This document shows positions 1-8,743 of a stretch of DNA of 64,000 bases, one piece after another (positions within the stretch are counted from its first letter, which is position 1; each line of letters opens with the position of its first letter). The DNA comes from Sphingobacterium paucimobilis HER1398. Lineage in GTDB: Bacteria > Bacteroidota > Bacteroidia > Sphingobacteriales > Sphingobacteriaceae. Made by a program: the position numbers and the translations under genes. The stretch spans positions 434,001 to 498,000 of the forward strand of contig NZ_ATDL01000022.1 in NCBI RefSeq assembly GCF_000416985.1, written 5' to 3'. The notes beneath the pieces were generated by a model. That model ran no database searches and had not been told where the DNA came from. It was given only the letters and a program-made list of their open reading frames with translations.

Positions 1-1839
1 GCTGTGATAAATAGCATCAGCATACTGACCGAGTTCCAAAGCCTGTTTTGCCCAATCAATCTTTTCCTCAGCTTCAAAAAGTAAAGTAGCCACCAGATCA
101 ATCACCACCCCAGCACATTCCCCAACACCGATTGCCGTAGCAAAAGTATCCTGATGCCCCCAATCAATAAACTCATCTGCAGTCAATGTCGTCAGATCAG
201 ACAACGGCTTCAACAACCGATAGAAATAATCCTTTCCAACACGATCATAATACCCATGAAAATTCTCTTCGACCGATTTATGGATCTTATAATCGGAAAG
301 AACAAGATCAACAACCTGAAGAACACGTTTCGTAGGCACCTTGATGACACGTTCGGCAACGCGTCCTTTACCATCACCAACAGTACCTCCTCCCAACATC
401 ACCTGCGCAGCAGGAACCACCTTACCCTCTGCTTTAACTGAGCTTCCATGAAAACCTATATGCGCCAAACCGTGCTGACCACAAGAATTCATACAGCCCG
501 AAATCTTAATCTTCAATCCCTGCTCAAAAACAAAATCTGTATAAAATTCATGAACATACCCCTCCAATACACGGGCCATCTCCGTAGAATTAGATATCCC
601 TAGATTACAAGTATCGGTCCCCGGACAAGTCGTAATATCAGCCGTACTATCAAAACCCGGTTTCGACAAACCTAATTCAACCAATAAATTGAATAAATGC
701 GGAAGAGAAGCCTCACGGACAAACTTAAAAAGCAAATTCTGCCCTTGAGTAATACGGATATCATCTGCCACATGCCCCTGTATACCCGATACCAATCGCC
801 TAGCCTTATCAGTAGATAAATCTCCTGTCTGCACATTTACATACACCCCGTAATAACCTGACTGCTTTTGAGCGAATACATTTGTTTTTTGCCATACCTG
901 AAAAGCTCTTTCGTCGACTACAGGTACCGCATCGATTGCCGTTTCAGGCAGAACAGGCGCTTCCACCAGTCTACGATCGACCACAAAAACAGTATTCCTG
1001 TTTGCTATTCGCTCCTCCTCAATAAGACGCAACACCTCCGAAAGTCCAACCTTCTGGACCAAATATTTAAAACGAGCCTTATTCCGATTATTACGCTCCC
1101 CATAACGATCGAAAACACGCAACGTAGCCTCTATATATGGAATAACCTGATCCTCTGGAAGAAAATCATAAACTTCCTCCGCAAGAACAGGCTGAGCCCC
1201 CAGACCACCTCCCATCAACACCTTGAAACCACGCTCCTCTACCCCATCACTCCATCTTACTTTAGGAATAAAACCAAAGTCATGAATATAAGAAAATGCG
1301 GTATCCTTGTCCGAAGACGAAAAGGAGATCTTGAATTTCCGTCCCATTTCAGCGCAGACTGGATTACGAAGAAAATAAGCAAATGTCTGCTGCGCATAAG
1401 GAGATACATCAAATGGCTCATCCGGATCTACCCCTGCTGTAGCAGATGCAGTCACATTACGGACCGTATTCCCACAGGCCTCTCTCAAAGTAATATCATC
1501 AGCTGCCAATTTAGCCCAGAGCTCAGGAGTCTTTGCCAAACTCACATAGTGAATCTGTATATCCTGACGTGTTGTAAGGTGAAGATTACGACTCGCATAT
1601 TCATCAGAGATAGCAGCAATCTTCAGCAACTGTCTAAAGGTTACCTTTCCAAAAGGCAATTTAATACGAACCATCTGCACTCCAGGCTGACGCTGACCAT
1701 ACACCCCCCGAGCCAAACGAAGCGACCTAAACTTCTCTTCTGGCAAAGAACCTTCCTGATAAGCCCTAATCTTTTTATCTAGCTCAATAATCTCCTGTGC
1801 AACCACAGGATTCTCTAATTCAGTACGAAAACTATGCAT
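1..1839 (-). CDS. Siroheme-dependent sulfite/nitrite reductase with C-terminal HEPN-like region (partial, 3' end outside window)
   Basis: The reading frame starts at the ATG at 1837-1839 and runs open off the left edge (613 codons seen). It carries the siroheme/4Fe-4S signature of ferredoxin-type sulfite and nitrite reductases: a TCPGTDTC stretch (C-x5-C) and a later SGCMNSCGQHG stretch (C-x3-C), with the usual duplicated ferredoxin-like and catalytic halves before them (early NLHLTTRQDIQIH motif). The enzyme would reduce sulfite to sulfide or nitrite to ammonia with six electrons in the cytoplasm. After the catalytic part the last 60 or so residues are helical and resemble the HEPN-like extension that Bacteroidota homologues carry, so the full protein is probably near 700 aa. 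Sulfite is the likelier substrate in this phylum, but the sequence alone does not decide. The gene diverges from pstS. Confidence 0.88.
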   Translation of the reverse strand, partial: MHSFRTELENPVVAQEIIELDKKIRAYQEGSLPEEKFRSLRLARGVYGQRQPGVQMVRIKLPFGKVTFRQLLKIAAISDEYASRNLHLTTRQDIQIHYVSLAKTPELWAKLAADDITLREACGNTVRNVTASATAGVDPDEPFDVSPYAQQTFAYFLRNPVCAEMGRKFKISFSSSDKDTAFSYIHDFGFIPKVRWSDGVEERGFKVLMGGGLGAQPVLAEEVYDFLPEDQVIPYIEATLRVFDRYGERNNRNKARFKYLVQKVGLSEVLRLIEEERIANRNTVFVVDRRLVEAPVLPETAIDAVPVVDERAFQVWQKTNVFAQKQSGYYGVYVNVQTGDLSTDKARRLVSGIQGHVADDIRITQGQNLLFKFVREASLPHLFNLLVELGLSKPGFDSTADITTCPGTDTCNLGISNSTEMARVLEGYVHEFYTDFVFEQGLKIKISGCMNSCGQHGLAHIGFHGSSVKAEGKVVPAAQVMLGGGTVGDGKGRVAERVIKVPTKRVLQVVDLVLSDYKIHKSVEENFHGYYDRVGKDYFYRLLKPLSDLTTLTADEFIDWGHQDTFATAIGVGECAGVVIDLVATLLFEAEEKIDWAKQALELGQYADAIYHS

Positions 1840-1903
1840 ATTTTTTACCTAAAAATGTGTCAATCCAAGCTTTATAATTACGGTTCACAAAACAAGAACG
1901 CAA

Positions 1904-1911
1904 CAAATGTA
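1904..1911 (-). promoter_or_regulatory. Candidate -7 element (TACATTTG) of the siroheme reductase gene
   Basis: On the minus strand this octamer matches the Bacteroidota -7 consensus TAnnTTTG exactly. It would place the transcription start roughly 60 nt upstream of the ATG at 1839. A TTG lies upstream, but only 14 nt away, shorter than the usual 18-21, so the -33 box is uncertain. Confidence 0.4.
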
Positions 1912-1954
1912 TAAAACAAAATCAACAATAACTACATAATCTACCAAATTAGTA

Positions 1955-1962
1955 TATATTTG
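1955..1962 (+). promoter_or_regulatory. Candidate -7 element (TATATTTG) of the pst operon
   Basis: Exact match to TAnnTTTG about 45 nt upstream of the pstS start at 2008. I could not find a well-spaced TTG for the -33 box, and no PhoB box of the proteobacterial type is visible. A second, one-mismatch copy (TATATTTA) lies at 1971-1978. Confidence 0.4.
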
Positions 1963-2007
1963 TAAAAAAATATATTTACAACTCTTTTCGATAACGCAAA
2001 CAAAAGG

Positions 2008-2982
2008 ATGAAACAACTACGTATTAGCATATTAGCATCCATAATAATATCAAGCTGTGCACCAAAAGCACAAAACAGCTATGACCCAAAGACAGGATAT
2101 TCAGGCAACATATCCCTATCTGGTGCATTCGCGCTATACCCCATTGTGGTTTTATGGAGTGAGGATTTTAAAAAAACACACCCCAATGTCCGTTTCAATA
2201 TTTCGGCAGGAGGAGCAGGTAAAGGAATAACAGATGTTCTCACAGATATGATGGATATCGGCCTTGTATCCCGAGATTTTCATGAGCAAGAATTAAAAAA
2301 AGGAGCATTCCCTATTTTTGTTGCAAAAGACGCTGTGCTAGGAACATTTAATACCAACCACTCCAATGCCACACTCCTAAAAAAGAGGGGACTTACGCAA
2401 CAGGAACTCGAAGGAATCTTTGTCACACAATCCTATCAGAAATGGAGCGATATTGACCCTAGGTTTACAACCGCTCCCATAATCACCTATGTCCGTTCAG
2501 ATGCGGCAGGTGCGGCAGAGACATGGGCCAAATACCTAGGCCAAAATCAAGAAGACTTAAAAGGTATTGGTATATATGGTGACCCAGGCTTGGCGCAAGC
2601 CATCAAGGAAGAGCCAAATAGTATCGGTTTTAACAACATCAACTATGTCTATGATCTAAACCTAAAAAAAACTGCAGCGCACATAAGTGTCATACCAATC
2701 GATAAAAACAAGAATGGAAAAATTGACACAGCGGAAGACTTCTACAACAATCTAGATCAATTGACCGAAGCAGTAGCATCAGGAAAGTACCCTTCCCCTC
2801 CCTCCAGGCCCTTGGCATTTGTAGTAAAAAAAGGAAACACTAACGCATTGATACGAGAGTTTATACACTTCGTCCTAAAAAAAGAACAACAAGAGCACCT
2901 ATTGAGCAACGGATATATTCCACTTACAGACGACCAACTTAAAGTCGAAAGAGAGAAAATAAACACTATTCCTAGCAACTAA
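2008..2982 (+). CDS. pstS: PstS: phosphate ABC transporter substrate-binding lipoprotein
   Basis: 324 aa. The N-terminus is a lipoprotein signal peptide ending in a lipobox with Cys17 (SSC). The mature part has the PstS/PBP-like fold: the GAFALYP segment and the GGAGKGITDV segment correspond to the loops that bind the phosphate oxyanion, and the region around residues 166-176 (YVRSDAAGAAE) to the Arg/Ser/Asp contact loop. It would capture phosphate in the periplasm and deliver it to PstC/PstA. It is the first gene of pstSCAB, 42 nt ahead of pstC. Length is normal for the family. The order S-C-A-B with matching permease and ATPase genes makes the assignment firm; no phoU follows. Confidence 0.93.
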   Translation: MKQLRISILASIIISSCAPKAQNSYDPKTGYSGNISLSGAFALYPIVVLWSEDFKKTHPNVRFNISAGGAGKGITDVLTDMMDIGLVSRDFHEQELKKGAFPIFVAKDAVLGTFNTNHSNATLLKKRGLTQQELEGIFVTQSYQKWSDIDPRFTTAPIITYVRSDAAGAAETWAKYLGQNQEDLKGIGIYGDPGLAQAIKEEPNSIGFNNINYVYDLNLKKTAAHISVIPIDKNKNGKIDTAEDFYNNLDQLTEAVASGKYPSPPSRPLAFVVKKGNTNALIREFIHFVLKKEQQEHLLSNGYIPLTDDQLKVEREKINTIPSN

Positions 2983-3024
2983 AAAGCCGAGCCTCGCTCC
3001 GTAAAAAACAAACACATTAAGCAA

Positions 3025-3912
3025 ATGAGACTACGCATTCTAAAAGACCTATGGATACGCCACACATTTCGAATCCTACTCCTCTTGACGCTGTCCATGG
3101 TAGTTTTCATAGGCATTGGACTGTTTATTAAATCACTGCCCTTATTAAAAGACCAGAACCTATTCACCATCCTAAGTGGAAGCACCTGGTCTCCACTGAA
3201 AGGACAGTTTGGTTTTCTACCCTTTATCACTGGCACAGTATCGGTTACATTGATAGCCCTGGTTATCGCAGCCCCACTATGTCTCCTATCTTCGATTTAC
3301 CTGGTTGAATATGCATCCGCTCTCTTAAAAAAAACAGTACTCCCTTTAATAAATGTACTGGCAGCTATCCCCCCCGTACTGTATGGCGTGTGGGGAATTC
3401 TATTTGTCGTACCCTTGATATCAAACTATATAGGGTCTATTTTTGGGAGCACGAACGCGGGGTACTCTATTCTCTCCGGTGGAATAGTACTCGCTGTTAT
3501 GATATTTCCGATTATGATCAGCATCATAGTAGAAGTACTACAGACTATACCTCCGGATCTAAAAGCAGCATCACTATCACTCGGCGCTACACGATGGGAA
3601 ACCATACAAAAAGTCATTTTAAAAAAAGCTCGTCCTGGAATAATCGCTGCTATAGTACTGGCAACATCACGTGCTTTTGGAGAAACAATAGCAGTACTCA
3701 TGGTCTGCGGCAACATACCCCAAATCCCAAAGTCTCTATTCGATGCCGGATATCCTATCCCCGCACTCATAGCCAACAACTTTGGAGAGATGATGTCCAT
3801 ACCACATTATGATGCCGCATTAATGTTCGCGGCCCTACTATTGCTGACGATCATCTTTCTATTCAATCTTATTTCGCGACTAATACTAAATAAACTGGAG
3901 GAAAAAGCATAA
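3025..3912 (+). CDS. pstC: PstC: phosphate ABC transporter permease
   Basis: 295 aa inner-membrane permease with about six transmembrane segments, the first near residues 15-35. The cytoplasmic EAA-type loop that docks on the ATPase is visible as the AASLSLGATRWETIQKV segment in the C-terminal third. It would form the translocation pore together with PstA. The start follows pstS by 42 nt. Its stop overlaps the pstA start (coordinate 3912), typical of translational coupling within a transporter operon. Length and topology are normal. Confidence 0.92.
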   Translation: MRLRILKDLWIRHTFRILLLLTLSMVVFIGIGLFIKSLPLLKDQNLFTILSGSTWSPLKGQFGFLPFITGTVSVTLIALVIAAPLCLLSSIYLVEYASALLKKTVLPLINVLAAIPPVLYGVWGILFVVPLISNYIGSIFGSTNAGYSILSGGIVLAVMIFPIMISIIVEVLQTIPPDLKAASLSLGATRWETIQKVILKKARPGIIAAIVLATSRAFGETIAVLMVCGNIPQIPKSLFDAGYPIPALIANNFGEMMSIPHYDAALMFAALLLLTIIFLFNLISRLILNKLEEKA

Positions 3913-4766
3913 TGTCAACCATTAAATCAAGACTGCGACGGGAAAAAATCGCAAAAATATTAATGCAACTCGCGGGTATAGGAATTACAGGTTCCCTTTT
4001 TCTAATTATAGGGATTATCCTTTTCAAAGGGCTCCCCTACCTCACTTGGGACATGATCAGCCAGACACCTCAAGGCGGTTTCTATATTGGTAAAGAAGGA
4101 GGGATACTCAATGCAATTTTGGGTTCCTTTTATCTAGCGGGCCTATCTACAATACTAGCTTGCTTAATAGGGTTACCTATCGCCATCTACCTCAATGCCT
4201 ACGTCGATCAGACCTCTACCCTGGCCCGGGTATCAAAACTCTTGTTTGATATACTATTTGGCATACCATCAATTGTATATGGAGCCATTGCCTTCAGTAT
4301 GATGATTACATTAGGAATTCGTGCTTCCCTATTGGGGGGTGTCATTACGATCACACTCCTCACCATCCCTATAGTGGTACGTACGCTGGATGAACTTTTA
4401 AAAACCATTCCTTTAGACCTCAAAAACACCGCTACCTCATTGGGGGCTACACGATGGCAGACCGCCCAGATACTATTGAAGTATATCAAACCAGGTCTAT
4501 TCACAGCCCTTCTACTCGCCTTTGGAAGAGCAATCGGAGATGTAGCAGGGGTATTGCTAACTACAGGGTTCAGCGATAATCTTCCCTTATATCTCGACGA
4601 ACCAGCAGCAACATTGCCACTAGCCATTTTTTTTCAGCTTAGCAGCCCGATCCCCGAAGTACAGGGAAGAGCTTATGCCTCCGCGCTTATATTAACATTT
4701 ATCATTCTAATCATTGTCATATGCACACATATACTAGCCTCGCGACAAAAGAAACACAGACTGTAA
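3912..4766 (+). CDS. pstA: PstA: phosphate ABC transporter permease
   Basis: 284 aa, paralogous to PstC, with about six transmembrane helices and the EAA loop seen as ATSLGATRWQTAQILLKYI. The VLLTTGFSDN segment after it is typical of PstA. The ATG overlaps the last base of pstC (TAATG), so the two permease subunits are probably made in equal amounts. The stop codon at 4764-4766 lies 5 nt before the preferred pstB start. It forms the pore half that pairs with PstC in the inner membrane. Confidence 0.92.
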   Translation: MSTIKSRLRREKIAKILMQLAGIGITGSLFLIIGIILFKGLPYLTWDMISQTPQGGFYIGKEGGILNAILGSFYLAGLSTILACLIGLPIAIYLNAYVDQTSTLARVSKLLFDILFGIPSIVYGAIAFSMMITLGIRASLLGGVITITLLTIPIVVRTLDELLKTIPLDLKNTATSLGATRWQTAQILLKYIKPGLFTALLLAFGRAIGDVAGVLLTTGFSDNLPLYLDEPAATLPLAIFFQLSSPIPEVQGRAYASALILTFIILIIVICTHILASRQKKHRL

Positions 4767-4771
4767 CGCAG

Positions 4772-5530
4772 ATGCAACTGCCACACATACAAATCAAGGA
4801 TCTGAATGTACACATCGAAGGGAAACACATTCTTAAAAACATAAATTTAGCAATCCCCAATAACTCGATCACATCTATTATAGGACCGTCAGGTTGTGGA
4901 AAAACAACATTACTGAAAACACTGAATAGATTGATGGATGACAGCAAAAACGTAAAAATAAATGGCTCCGTACTGGTTAATGGGGAAGACATTTACGCTA
5001 AAGACGCCGAAGTCACACACATCAGAAAAAAAATGGGGCTACTCTCCCAACGCCCCTTCCCATTACCTATGTCTATTTTTGAAAATATCACCTATGGACC
5101 ACGCATACATGGTCAACGGGACAAAACAGTCTTAAAAGAAATTGTAGAAACCCAATTAAAAAACGTGGGACTGTGGGAGGAGGTGAAAGACAGACTCCAC
5201 CATTCTGCGACGACATTGTCTATAGGGCAGCAGCAACGTCTTTGTCTAGCCCGCGGCCTAGCTGTGCAGCCTGAGATTATACTTGGTGACGAAAGTACGT
5301 CGGCCTTGGATCCTATATCTACACAGACTATCGAAAATCTATTGATAGACCTGAAAAGCGAATACACCATCGTATTAGTAACTCATATACTTCGTCAGGC
5401 ACGAAGAGTCTCTGACTACATCATCTTTGTATACAATGGCGAAATAATAGAGTTTGGAAAAACAGAAGACATTCTCCTGAACCCTCAAAATGAGATCACC
5501 AAACAGTATGTCAAGGGATTTATAAGCTAA
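4772..5530 (+). CDS. pstB: PstB: phosphate ABC transporter ATP-binding protein
   Basis: ATPase subunit that powers phosphate import. Visible motifs are Walker A GPSGCGKTT, Q-loop region (LLSQRPFPLP), ABC signature LSIGQQQR and Walker B with the catalytic Glu in ILGDESTSALDP, followed by the switch His in LVTHILRQ. The start at 4772 gives 252 aa, the usual PstB size. An in-frame ATG at 4721 would add 17 poorly conserved residues and overlap pstA by 46 nt, so I prefer 4772. One oddity is Ser in place of the near-invariant Pro after Walker B (DES instead of DEP). It is the last gene of the operon, followed at once by a terminator. Confidence 0.92.
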   Translation: MQLPHIQIKDLNVHIEGKHILKNINLAIPNNSITSIIGPSGCGKTTLLKTLNRLMDDSKNVKINGSVLVNGEDIYAKDAEVTHIRKKMGLLSQRPFPLPMSIFENITYGPRIHGQRDKTVLKEIVETQLKNVGLWEEVKDRLHHSATTLSIGQQQRLCLARGLAVQPEIILGDESTSALDPISTQTIENLLIDLKSEYTIVLVTHILRQARRVSDYIIFVYNGEIIEFGKTEDILLNPQNEITKQYVKGFIS

Positions 5531-5561
5531 AAAGGAGCGACCTAGACAGGTCGCTCCTTTT
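5530..5561 (+). terminator. Intrinsic terminator after pstB
   Basis: Perfect 14-bp stem (5530-5543 with 5548-5561) and a 4-nt loop AGAC, with A-rich 5' and T-rich 3' arms. It begins on the last base of the pstB stop codon and can work in both directions, protecting the convergent pyrF operon. Confidence 0.9.
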
Positions 5562-5564
5562 ATA

Positions 5565-5583
5565 TATCTTAGCTCTTAAGATA
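5565..5583 (-). terminator. Second hairpin between pstB and pyrF
   Basis: A 7-bp perfect inverted repeat TATCTTA/TAAGATA with a 5-nt loop lies between the pstB terminator and the pyrF stop. It is AT-rich and weak alone, but together with the adjacent strong hairpin it may end transcription of the minus-strand operon. Confidence 0.4.
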
Positions 5584-5597
5584 GCAACAGTAATCAA

Positions 5598-6431
5598 TTA
5601 AATGACTCCAGCCTTGATAAGCTCCAATTCCATTTCTTTCTGTAACTTTTGTGCCTCTTCTCTAGCCCGCTCCGCAAAGTCCTTACCACTCGAAGCATAG
5701 ATAATACCGCGGGTACTATTCACCAACAAACCACAATCCTTATTCATCCCATACTGACATACATCCTGAAGCGATCCTCCCTGAGCTCCCACTCCGGGAA
5801 CAAGTAAAAAATGATCTGGCGCATGCTCACGAATCTTCAAAAAAGCTTCCCCACGCGTAGCTCCCACCACATACATCAGATTCTCTACAGTACCCCAAGT
5901 ATTGACTTTATCGATTACCTCTTCAAACAACTGCTTACCATCTGTATTGGAAAAATTCTGGAAATCCTTGCTTCCGGAATTGGAAGTCAGCGCAAGCACT
6001 ATCGCCCATTTCCCTTCAAAATCTAAAAACGGCGTCACAGAATCCTTACCCATATAAGGTGCTATAGTAATCGAATCGAATCCCATCCCCGACACAGCCT
6101 CGTCAAAAAAAGCCTGCGCATACATATTAGATGTATTACCGATATCTCCACGTTTGGCATCTGCTATACTAAAACAGCTCTTGGGAATTGCTTGCCATGT
6201 TTTTTGCAACGAATGCCAGCCACGAACACCATAACTTTCATAAAACGCAATATTAGGCTTATACGCAACACAGAGATCTTCAGTAGCTTCTATGATAGCT
6301 TTATTAAAAGCAAAAATAGGATCCTCTTCATCAAGAAGATGAGCCGGTATCTTAGTAATGTCCGTATCTAAACCAACACAAAGAAAAGATTGCTTCTCTT
6401 TAATCTGTTCTATTAACTCCTGTCTATTCAT
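5598..6431 (-). CDS. pyrF: Orotidine 5'-phosphate decarboxylase (PyrF, group 2 type)
   Basis: 277 aa TIM-barrel enzyme that decarboxylates OMP to UMP, the last step of de novo pyrimidine synthesis. The catalytic Asp/Lys/Asp cluster is visible in SIADAKRGDIGN, and the N-terminal SFLCVGLDTD strand binds the substrate. The length, longer than the E. coli type (about 245 aa), fits the group 2 subfamily common in Bacteroidota. It is the last gene of a minus-strand operon, 7 nt after the thioredoxin-like gene, so its expression depends on the promoter in front of the pseudouridine synthase gene. Confidence 0.93.
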   Translation of the reverse strand: MNRQELIEQIKEKQSFLCVGLDTDITKIPAHLLDEEDPIFAFNKAIIEATEDLCVAYKPNIAFYESYGVRGWHSLQKTWQAIPKSCFSIADAKRGDIGNTSNMYAQAFFDEAVSGMGFDSITIAPYMGKDSVTPFLDFEGKWAIVLALTSNSGSKDFQNFSNTDGKQLFEEVIDKVNTWGTVENLMYVVGATRGEAFLKIREHAPDHFLLVPGVGAQGGSLQDVCQYGMNKDCGLLVNSTRGIIYASSGKDFAERAREEAQKLQKEMELELIKAGVI

Positions 6432-6438
6432 TTAACTT

Positions 6439-7044
6439 TTATTGATCAATAAGATTCTGCACGAATGCTTCAACCTCTTTAGTCGAGTAATCATACATAC
6501 CTTCTTCTTTTGCAGCAATCTTCCCATTCTTATCCAATATCACAGTAGTAGGAATGGCTCCTCCCAACCAATTGGAAGGAATTTCACCATTAGGATATAC
6601 GATAGGTAGTTTCAATTTTTGGTCTGTTAAAAACTTCTCCGTCCCTTCTACATCTCCTTCAATCTCCACAATCAAAAACTCGATGTTATCGTTAGCCTTA
6701 AATTTATCATACAATTTCTGGATTGACGGCATTTCTGCTCGACAAGGTGGGCACCATGTCGCCCAAAAATTGATAAACAGCACCTTACCTTTGAGCTGTT
6801 CCGTATCATAGACAATATTATCTGCACTAGAGAATGATGCTTTGTCACCGATGAAATCGGGAGCACTCTCCTTATCACCGGCCTGAGCCTCAACAGGCTT
6901 TTCCAATTTTGGCTTAAAAAAGCCGATTTTCATCAGCTGCTGCTGTATAAAAATTCGACTCGGTGACCATAGGACCAAGCCCATCAGCACCACGAAAACA
7001 ATCCAACTGACAATATTTTTAATTTTCTTCTTTTCTGCCATCAT
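6439..7044 (-). CDS. Membrane-anchored TlpA/ResA-like thiol-disulfide oxidoreductase
   Basis: 201 aa. An N-terminal hydrophobic segment (about residues 10-27) anchors the protein in the inner membrane. The thioredoxin fold follows, with the active site WATWCPPC (Cys98 and Cys101) and a cis-Pro in the GGAIPTT segment. It would reduce disulfides outside the cytoplasm, for example during cytochrome c maturation; the partner cannot be read from the sequence. It lies between the pseudouridine synthase (gap 9 nt) and pyrF (gap 7 nt). The start at 7044 reads MM, so the second Met is equally possible. Confidence 0.85.
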   Translation of the reverse strand: MMAEKKKIKNIVSWIVFVVLMGLVLWSPSRIFIQQQLMKIGFFKPKLEKPVEAQAGDKESAPDFIGDKASFSSADNIVYDTEQLKGKVLFINFWATWCPPCRAEMPSIQKLYDKFKANDNIEFLIVEIEGDVEGTEKFLTDQKLKLPIVYPNGEIPSNWLGGAIPTTVILDKNGKIAAKEEGMYDYSTKEVEAFVQNLIDQ

Positions 7045-7053
7045 TTCCAGAAA

Positions 7054-7797
7054 TTAGGTGTCAAATTTTTCCAATTGCTTAAGTAAAGTAGCAAAATCCT
7101 TCGGATACTCCGCATCAAAAGCATAACTCTTTCCATCAATAGTAAAGGCTACACTTTTTGAATGAAGTGCAAAACGCTTCATTATTGGCAATTCCTCCTC
7201 ATCTTTGGACATCGTAAAACCACGCCTTTTTATCTGCGATAGAAAAACAGGCTTACCCCGATACATCGAATCCCCTACGATAGCAGCATGTTGTGTTGCC
7301 AAATGTATACGGATCTGGTGCATCCGCCCTGTAATAGGCCGACATTCCACAAGTGTAAAATGTTTAAAATAACGTATACTGTTAAAAATCGTTTCTGCCT
7401 GCTTACCATTTGCCCGATCAATACTCACATTCTTATTTCCCTGGTTCAAGATAGGCAAATCAACGGTAAGGTTATCAAAAGTATGGGTTCCCTGTATAAT
7501 AGCATGATACACTTTATTCACCCTTCTCTTTTCAAACTCAATAGAAACCAAACGATAAGTCTCTGGATTCTTTGCTATAAGAAGCACTCCAGAAGTATCC
7601 TTGTCCAATCGGTGACAAATCTGCGCATCACCATAATAACGTTTTGCTAAACGAAGGATGTTAACTTCTCCCCCCTCACGCTCATCTAAAGAAGCAATAA
7701 AAGGGGGTTTATTGATAACAATAAGATTATCATCTTCGTAAATGATAAGATCGTTGAATTTCGGAAATTTAAATAAACGGTTGTCGTTTTGAATCAT
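7054..7797 (-). CDS. RluA-family pseudouridine synthase
   Basis: 247 aa. The catalytic motif HRLDKDTSGVLL carries the essential Asp of the RluA/RluC/RluD family, and the downstream GRMHQIRIHLA segment is the family's second signature. It would isomerise uridines in rRNA or tRNA; which positions cannot be told. There is no N-terminal S4 domain, unlike RluC and RluD, so it is closer to the short RluA-type enzymes. It is the first gene of the operon with the tlpA-like gene and pyrF. A perfect -7 box ends only 4 nt before the ATG, which suggests a leaderless mRNA. Confidence 0.88.
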   Translation of the reverse strand: MIQNDNRLFKFPKFNDLIIYEDDNLIVINKPPFIASLDEREGGEVNILRLAKRYYGDAQICHRLDKDTSGVLLIAKNPETYRLVSIEFEKRRVNKVYHAIIQGTHTFDNLTVDLPILNQGNKNVSIDRANGKQAETIFNSIRYFKHFTLVECRPITGRMHQIRIHLATQHAAIVGDSMYRGKPVFLSQIKRRGFTMSKDEEELPIMKRFALHSKSVAFTIDGKSYAFDAEYPKDFATLLKQLEKFDT

Positions 7798-7801
7798 AGT
7801 G

Positions 7802-7809
7802 CAAAAATA
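7802..7809 (-). promoter_or_regulatory. Candidate -7 element (TATTTTTG) 4 nt before the pseudouridine synthase ATG
   Basis: Exact TAnnTTTG match on the minus strand. With normal spacing the transcript would begin at or next to the ATG at 7797. The recR gene shows the same geometry. Confidence 0.4.
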
Positions 7810-7879
7810 TAAAAACTAGGCGACTATTTAGCAACATAAGGTTTTTACATTAATATGCAGACAGCACCTTTATTATTTA

Positions 7880-7887
7880 TAATTTTG
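7880..7887 (+). promoter_or_regulatory. Candidate -7 element (TAATTTTG) of panB
   Basis: Exact TAnnTTTG match. The expected transcription start near 7893 lies after the upstream ATG at 7855 and before the ATG at 7906, so it decides the panB start in favour of 7906. Confidence 0.55.
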
Positions 7888-7905
7888 CAACAAAACAATT
7901 ATATC

Positions 7906-8721
7906 ATGTCCGTAAATAAAATCATTAAGCGCGTCACTACTTCTAGCATCAAGGAAATGAAACTTCGTGGCGAAAAAATAAGTATGCTGACTGGCTATGA
8001 CTATACTATGGCGAGAGCTTTAGATGAATCAGGAGTAGACGTTATTCTAGTAGGCGACTCTGCAGCAAATGTGTTTGCCGGGTACGAAACCACTCTCCCA
8101 ATTACGCTCGACAATATGATCTATCATACATCAGCGGTAGCTAGAGGATGCCAACGCGCACTCGTTTTAGCTGATCTTCCCTTTGGTGAGTATCAGGGAT
8201 CGACTGACAAAGCATACGAAGCTGCAGTAAGAATGATGAAAGAATCAGGAGCACATGCACTTAAACTAGAAGGTGGTGAAGAAATAATTGATAACATCAA
8301 AAAAATAATAAACGCTGGTATCCCCGTATGTGGTCACCTCGGACTAACACCACAGTCCATCAATAAATTTGGAACATTTGGTGTCCGTGCAAAAGACGAG
8401 GCTGAAGCAGAAAAACTAAAAACCGATGCACTCGCTCTACAGGAAGCAGGCTGTTTTGCTATCGTACTAGAGAAAATACCAGCGCAACTGGCAGAAGAGG
8501 TTTCAAAATCCTTACACATCCCTACAATAGGTATCGGGGCCGGCAATGGTTGTGATGGACAAGTTTTGGTTGTTAATGATATGCTCGGAATGACCAAAGA
8601 TTTTAAACCTAAATTTTTACGTCAATACCTCAACCTCTATCAAGAGATTACCAATGCAGCAGCACAATATGTAGCTGATGTCAAGGCGTTAGATTATCCA
8701 AATGAGAATGAACAGTATTAA
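7906..8721 (+). CDS. panB: 3-methyl-2-oxobutanoate hydroxymethyltransferase (PanB)
   Basis: 271 aa from the chosen start. It transfers a hydroxymethyl group from methylenetetrahydrofolate to alpha-ketoisovalerate, making ketopantoate for pantothenate and coenzyme A. Family motifs are clear: MLTGYDYTMA at the start, the Mg2+-binding VGDSAANVF segment (VGDS is the family norm), LADLPFGEYQ, KLEGG, CGHLGLTPQS and the C-terminal IGIGAG segment. An in-frame ATG at 7855 would add 17 residues unlike PanB and lies upstream of the probable transcription start, so 7906 is preferred. A small membrane-protein gene follows 22 nt later. Confidence 0.95.
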   Translation: MSVNKIIKRVTTSSIKEMKLRGEKISMLTGYDYTMARALDESGVDVILVGDSAANVFAGYETTLPITLDNMIYHTSAVARGCQRALVLADLPFGEYQGSTDKAYEAAVRMMKESGAHALKLEGGEEIIDNIKKIINAGIPVCGHLGLTPQSINKFGTFGVRAKDEAEAEKLKTDALALQEAGCFAIVLEKIPAQLAEEVSKSLHIPTIGIGAGNGCDGQVLVVNDMLGMTKDFKPKFLRQYLNLYQEITNAAAQYVADVKALDYPNENEQY

Positions 8722-8743
8722 CCCATTATATTAAGACCATACT

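Noticed and set aside
154..1782. Open frames on the plus strand within the first 1.8 kb
   Set aside because: They lie opposite the siroheme reductase gene, have no recognisable domain and are rich in residues typical of antisense frames.
4721..4771. N-terminal extension of PstB from ATG 4721
   Set aside because: It overlaps pstA by 46 nt and adds residues not seen in PstB; ATG 4772 gives the usual length.
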